Shown here: one piece after another, positions 5,533-8,657 of the stretch
Numbering within the stretch: the stretch's first letter is position 1
Layout: the number at the start of each line of letters is the position of its first letter
Source: Actinomycetota bacterium
Lineage (GTDB): Bacteria; Actinomycetota; Actinomycetes; Nanopelagicales; Nanopelagicaceae
NCBI GenBank assembly: GCA_013205455.1
Contig: JABMMO010000145.1
Coordinates: 1-8,657, forward strand
Length of the DNA: 8,657 nt
Direction of reading: 5' to 3'
The notes under the pieces: generated by a model
The model's database searches: none
The model's input: the letters and a program-made list of their open reading frames with translations, nothing else
Told to the model about the DNA's origin: nothing
Program-made: the position numbers and the translations under genes

Positions 5533-7257
5533 ATGTTGCGAATGTCTACGCTCTTCTTACGTACACTTCGCGACGATCCATCAGATGCAGAAGTAGCTAG
5601 CCATCGGTTATTGGTTCGAGCTGGATATATTCGCCGAATTGCCGCTGGGATTTATTCTTGGCTACCACTTGGATACTTAACTTATCGAAATATAGAACGG
5701 GTAATCCGTGAAGAGATGGATGCTGCGGGTTTTCAAGAAGTTAATTTTCCTGCGCTGTTACCACGTGAGCCATATGAGAAAACTAATCGTTGGGCAGAAT
5801 ACGGCGCTGATTTATTTCGATTACAAGATCGAAAAGGTGGCGATTATCTTTTAGGCCCAACCCATGAAGAGATGTTCACGCTAATGGTTAAAGGCGAGTA
5901 CTCCTCTTATAAAGATCTGCCACTTCATATTTATCAGATCCAAACTAAATTCCGTGATGAACCAAGACCTCGTAGTGGCATAATCCGTGGTCGTGAATTT
6001 GTCATGAAAGATTCTTATTCATTTGATTTGGATGATGCCGGGCTGGATGCATCTTATGAAAAACATCGCCAGGCTTATATTAAAACGTTTGATCGACTTG
6101 GATTGAAATACAACATAGTGGCCGCAATGTCTGGCGCTATGGGGGGATCGCGTTCTGAAGAATTTTTAGCGCCATGTCCAACTGGCGAAGATACTTACGT
6201 GCTCTGCGAGAAATGCGGTTATGCAGCAAATGTCGAAGCCATGACCACAAAAATAGTTGTTAAAGATATTCCGCCACCACCTCCGGTTGAAGTGATGGAT
6301 ACGCCAAATACCCCAACGATTGATTCGTTAGTCGAAGTAATGAATAAGAATTACGGTGGTGGATTTAGCGCAGGCGACACTTTAAAGAATATTTTGCTAA
6401 TGGCAGATGGGGTAGCGATTTCGGTCTTGGTCCCAGGCAATCGCGAAGTAGATGTAAAACGATTACAAGCAAACATGCCTGGCGTTAAAGATCTGCGGCT
6501 CTTTGAAGAAGCTGACTTTGTAACGCGAAAAGAATTAGTAAAAGGTTATGTTGGTCCGCAAGATGCGAAGAAATTCGGACTTAAACTTTATGCGGATCCT
6601 AGAATTGCCGTTGGAACTCATTGGATTACCGGGGCCAACCAATTAAATAAACATGCTCGCTATGTAACTAATGGCCGAGATTTTCAAGTTGATGCATTTG
6701 TGGAAGCGGTAGAAATTGAAGCTGGCGATCTCTGTCCTAAATGTGAAAATCCAGTAATTATTGATCGCGCTATCGAGATTGGTCATATCTTCGCACTCGG
6801 TCGTAAATATGCAGAAAATTTAGATTTAACTGTCTTAGATCATGAAGGTAAATCTCGGGTAGTCACAATGGGTTCATATGGACTTGGTGTTTCGCGCGCC
6901 GTTGCTGCGATTGCAGAACAAACGCATGATGAGATCGGATTATCTTGGCCAATCGAAATTGCGCCGGCTCAAGTTCATATTGTTGCAACCGGTAAAGATG
7001 ATCAACCGTTTAACGTTGCTGAAGATTTAGCGAAAAAGATTGAGGCTAGTGGTAAAACTGTAATGCTAGATGATCGCCGCGATGCTAGCCCTGGTGTTAA
7101 ATTTAAGGATGCCGAGTTAATTGGTAATCCAATTATTCTGATTGTTGGAAAAGCGCTAATCGATGGCAAAGTTGAATTACGAATTCGTAAAAGCGGTGAG
7201 AAGCGGGAAGTTGCTCTGGAAAGCGCAGTTACTGAAGTACTAGCTCTACTGGTTTAG
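5533..7257 (+). CDS. proS: Prolyl-tRNA synthetase, bacterial type with editing insertion
   Basis: Class II aminoacyl-tRNA synthetase charging tRNA-Pro in the cytoplasm. The 574 residues match the bacterial form carrying the INS editing domain. The N-terminus (STLFLRTLRDDPSDA, then LVRAGYIRRIAAGIYSWLPLG) is typical. GPTHEEMF (108-115) contacts prolyl-adenylate. Motif 2 is FRDEPRPRSGIIRGREF (140-156). Motif 3 is GSYGLGVSR with Arg455. Between them, about residues 235-390, lies the INS domain that hydrolyses Ala-tRNA-Pro; Lys285 in LKNILLM appears to match the conserved editing lysine. An anticodon-binding domain occupies about 475-574, including DDRRDASPGVKFKDAELIG. Two CxxC pairs, 225/228 and 401/404, flank the insertion and could bind zinc; similar knuckles occur in many ProS. 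The ATG at 5533 was chosen over 5542 because of upstream AAGG. The TAG stop is 3 nt before the next gene. Confidence 0.98.
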   Translation: MLRMSTLFLRTLRDDPSDAEVASHRLLVRAGYIRRIAAGIYSWLPLGYLTYRNIERVIREEMDAAGFQEVNFPALLPREPYEKTNRWAEYGADLFRLQDRKGGDYLLGPTHEEMFTLMVKGEYSSYKDLPLHIYQIQTKFRDEPRPRSGIIRGREFVMKDSYSFDLDDAGLDASYEKHRQAYIKTFDRLGLKYNIVAAMSGAMGGSRSEEFLAPCPTGEDTYVLCEKCGYAANVEAMTTKIVVKDIPPPPPVEVMDTPNTPTIDSLVEVMNKNYGGGFSAGDTLKNILLMADGVAISVLVPGNREVDVKRLQANMPGVKDLRLFEEADFVTRKELVKGYVGPQDAKKFGLKLYADPRIAVGTHWITGANQLNKHARYVTNGRDFQVDAFVEAVEIEAGDLCPKCENPVIIDRAIEIGHIFALGRKYAENLDLTVLDHEGKSRVVTMGSYGLGVSRAVAAIAEQTHDEIGLSWPIEIAPAQVHIVATGKDDQPFNVAEDLAKKIEASGKTVMLDDRRDASPGVKFKDAELIGNPIILIVGKALIDGKVELRIRKSGEKREVALESAVTEVLALLV

Positions 7258-7260
7258 TTT

Positions 7261-8031
7261 GTGGATATTTCACTTCTTGCAATCATATTTCTATTTGTAG
7301 CATCTGCTTTTGCTGGTTTTGTTGATGCCGTTGCTGGCGGTGGCGGCTTAATTTCATTGCCTTCGCTATTGGTAGCGCTACCAAATGCTGCTACTCCCGA
7401 TGTGCTAGGTACAAATAAATTACCGTCATTTCTCGGAACTTCGACCGCTGCATACTCATATGTAAAACGGTTACGGCCAGATTGGCGCTTGACATTTGCG
7501 ATGGCAATTCCGGCATTTATTGGTTCGATGCTAGGCGCACTTGCAGCTAGCAATTTCCCTAAAGATGCAGCTCGACCAATAGTTTTAGCGCTATTAGTGA
7601 TAGTTGCTATATACACCTGGCGGAAAAAAGAACTTGGTTTAAATGAAAACTTTCGATTCGCTCGAAAACATAATATTTTAATTGTAGTCGTAGCTGGAAC
7701 GGTAATTGGTTTCTATGATGGAATATTCGGTCCTGGAACTGGTTCGTTCTTGATGGTGATTTTGGTAGGAGCAGTTGGTTTTGCATTCTTACAAGCATCT
7801 GCAACAGCCAAAATTGTTAATTGGGGTACCAACTTGGGTGCCCTCTTAATTTTTGGATTTAATGGACACATTATGTGGTTATTGGGCCTGACCATGGCGG
7901 TAGGAAATATCGCAGGCGCAGTTACTGGAGCAAGATGGGCAATTAAGGGTGGGTCAGCTTTAATCCGTAAGGTATTTTTAGTAGTGACAGCCCTATTGAT
8001 TCTTAGGATTGCGATTGATACTTTCTTTTAA
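7261..8031 (+). CDS. TauE/SafE-family (DUF81, YfcA-like) membrane transporter
   Basis: Predicted integral membrane protein of 256 residues, in the family whose studied members export or import small anions such as sulfite, sulfoacetate and related organic acids. About eight hydrophobic segments are visible, for example 4-22, 77-97, 104-120, 137-150, 160-176, 204-222 and 235-252. The two inverted halves each carry a signature: AGFVDAVAGGGGLISLP (18-34) with downstream TNKLPS, and IGFYDGIFGPGTGSF (149-163) with downstream ATAKIVN. These resemble E. coli YfcA, a member without a firmly known substrate, more than characterised TauE or SafE. Translation starts at GTG, 3 nt after the proS stop. No Shine-Dalgarno is visible, so re-initiation after proS is likely. 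The substrate cannot be predicted from neighbours, which are translation genes. Family assignment is firm; function is not. Confidence 0.9.
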   Translation: MDISLLAIIFLFVASAFAGFVDAVAGGGGLISLPSLLVALPNAATPDVLGTNKLPSFLGTSTAAYSYVKRLRPDWRLTFAMAIPAFIGSMLGALAASNFPKDAARPIVLALLVIVAIYTWRKKELGLNENFRFARKHNILIVVVAGTVIGFYDGIFGPGTGSFLMVILVGAVGFAFLQASATAKIVNWGTNLGALLIFGFNGHIMWLLGLTMAVGNIAGAVTGARWAIKGGSALIRKVFLVVTALLILRIAIDTFF

Positions 8032-8037
8032 TATACT
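8009..8037 (+). promoter_or_regulatory. Candidate sigma-70-type promoter for rimP-nusA
   Basis: TTGCGA (8009-8014; 4 of 6 to TTGACA) and TATACT (8032-8037; 5 of 6 to TATAAT) are separated by exactly 17 nt. Expected transcription start is about 8043-8045, giving a rimP leader of roughly 34 nt. The element overlaps the end of the transporter gene. It would let rimP and nusA be expressed apart from the upstream genes. The prediction rests on consensus and spacing only. Confidence 0.5.
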
Positions 8038-8067
8038 TTCGCAACAATTTAATAACAACTAAATAGT

Positions 8068-8071
8068 TAGG
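8068..8071 (+). promoter_or_regulatory. Weak ribosome binding site of rimP
   Basis: TAGG lies 6 nt before the rimP ATG at 8078 and is the only Shine-Dalgarno-like match in the 46-nt gap. It is consistent with a leadered transcript from the promoter at 8009-8037. Confidence 0.35.
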
Positions 8072-8077
8072 TTTAAC

Positions 8078-8551
8078 ATGGCCAGCGTTGCAGAATTAAC
8101 TCGTTATATCGCGCCGATAGTTGAGCGCGCGGGGTTTGTATTAGAAGAAATCACGATTACACCTGCCGGTAAGCGACGTTTACTTACAGTTTTTGTTGAT
8201 GGCGAAGATCGAAATCTTTCACTTGATGAAGTCACATCTGTTTCAAAACAAATCTCGGAAGTTGTTGATGTGTTGCCTGAACTAGGGGATAAAGCCTTTA
8301 CGCTAGAAGTTACCTCACCTGGTGTGGATCGACCATTAACCGTAGACCGCCATTGGCGCAAAAATATTGGCAGATTAGTGAAGATTACGACCAATGATAA
8401 GCAGAGCATTAATGGTCGAATAAAGTCATTTTCCACAGAGGAAGTTGTAATTACGCTGCCAAAATCTGAAGTCGTTGTACTACGCGGAGATATCAAGCGT
8501 GCCATTATTGAAATTGAATTTAATCGCAAAGAGAAAGATGGTGCCAAATAA
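8078..8551 (+). CDS. rimP: Ribosome maturation factor RimP
   Basis: Cytoplasmic factor needed for maturation of the 30S ribosomal subunit. The 157 residues are close to the usual 150-170. The N-terminal alpha/beta domain (about 1-88) contains YIAPIVERAGFVLEEI and ends in the family signature LEVTSPGVDRPL (76-87). The C-terminal SH3-like domain (about 92-150) contains HWRKNIGRLVKI, INGRIKSF and the closing strand IKRAIIEIEF. The ATG at 8078 gives the standard MASVAELTRYIAP start. The gene overlaps nusA by one base (TAATG), the conserved rimP-nusA arrangement. A 46-nt gap with a candidate promoter separates it from the transporter gene. Nothing is missing or unusual in the protein. Confidence 0.96.
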   Translation: MASVAELTRYIAPIVERAGFVLEEITITPAGKRRLLTVFVDGEDRNLSLDEVTSVSKQISEVVDVLPELGDKAFTLEVTSPGVDRPLTVDRHWRKNIGRLVKITTNDKQSINGRIKSFSTEEVVITLPKSEVVVLRGDIKRAIIEIEFNRKEKDGAK

Positions 8552-8657
8552 TGCATGTGGATATGAAAGCACTTATTTCACTTACTACTGAGCGAGATAT
8601 TCCGTTAGATCGTTTAATTACTGGCATTGAAATTGCCGTTAAGGCTGCGTATGTAAG
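8551..8657 (+). CDS. nusA: Transcription elongation/termination factor NusA, 3'-partial
   Basis: Only the first 35 codons are present; the gene runs off the window end. NusA binds RNA polymerase and modulates pausing, termination and antitermination. The visible residues match the start of the NusA N-terminal RNA-polymerase-binding domain: MKALISLTTERDIPLDRLITGIEIAVKAAYV resembles the actinobacterial pattern of a short helix, then ExxKDIP, then an IExALxxAY helix; here TERDIP and GIEIAVKAAY. The ATG at 8551 shares its A with the rimP TAA. ATG 8563 (four codons later) and GTG 8557 are alternative starts; the weak GAGAAAG at 8531-8537 does not decide. The TAATG overlap favours 8551. Downstream, infB is expected from conserved order but is outside the window. 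Confidence 0.88.
   Translation, partial: MHVDMKALISLTTERDIPLDRLITGIEIAVKAAYV

Noticed and set aside
7254..7616. A 120-codon open frame on the minus strand opposite the transporter gene
   Set aside because: It mirrors the transporter reading frame, has low-complexity Ala/Asn/Thr composition and no start signal.
8104..8556. A 150-codon open frame on the minus strand opposite rimP
   Set aside because: It is antisense to a clear rimP gene, is serine/threonine rich and has no recognisable motif; treated as a shadow.

Overview
The window looks like a chromosomal segment of a low-GC, small-genome actinobacterium, most plausibly of the freshwater acI / Nanopelagicales type. The evidence is the gene order dxr-rseP-ispG-proS-...-rimP-nusA, which is typical of Actinobacteria, together with actinobacterial-style ureohydrolase and NusA N-terminal sequences. 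This is combined with A/T-rich codon use (many TTA, AAA, GAT, ATT codons), very tight gene packing and promoter-like hexamers at leaderless spacing. GC content was judged by eye, not computed, and the taxonomic assignment is inference.

Layout. Positions 1-546 (+) hold the C-terminal half of an agmatinase-family ureohydrolase whose start lies outside the window. It converges on gabT (543-1886, -), a 4-aminobutyrate aminotransferase, and the two stop codons overlap by 4 nt. A 129-nt divergent intergenic region (1887-2015) separates gabT from a rightward gene train. The train is dxr (2016-3149), rseP/rip1 (3150-4337), ispG (4352-5503), proS (5533-7257), a TauE/SafE-family membrane protein (7261-8031), rimP (8078-8551) and the first 35 codons of nusA (8551 to the window end). 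Gaps are 0, 14, 29, 3, 46 and -1 nt, so the rightward genes look largely co-transcribed. Possible internal promoters lie before proS and, more convincingly, before rimP.

Function. dxr and ispG are two steps of the non-mevalonate (MEP) isoprenoid pathway and flank a site-2 intramembrane protease. proS, rimP and nusA belong to translation, ribosome maturation and transcription elongation. The left pair is plausibly nitrogen and polyamine related: a ureohydrolase can release putrescine or GABA plus urea, and GabT consumes GABA.

No mobile elements, CRISPR arrays, RNA genes or phage genes were seen. There is no stretch over 300 bases without a gene. This is mostly ordinary housekeeping DNA. The points most worth a second look are the leaderless-type promoter spacing before several genes, a 16-bp near-palindrome in the gabT/dxr divergent region, the unassigned transporter between proS and rimP, and the ureohydrolase/GabT pairing. 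I found no convincing undescribed system.
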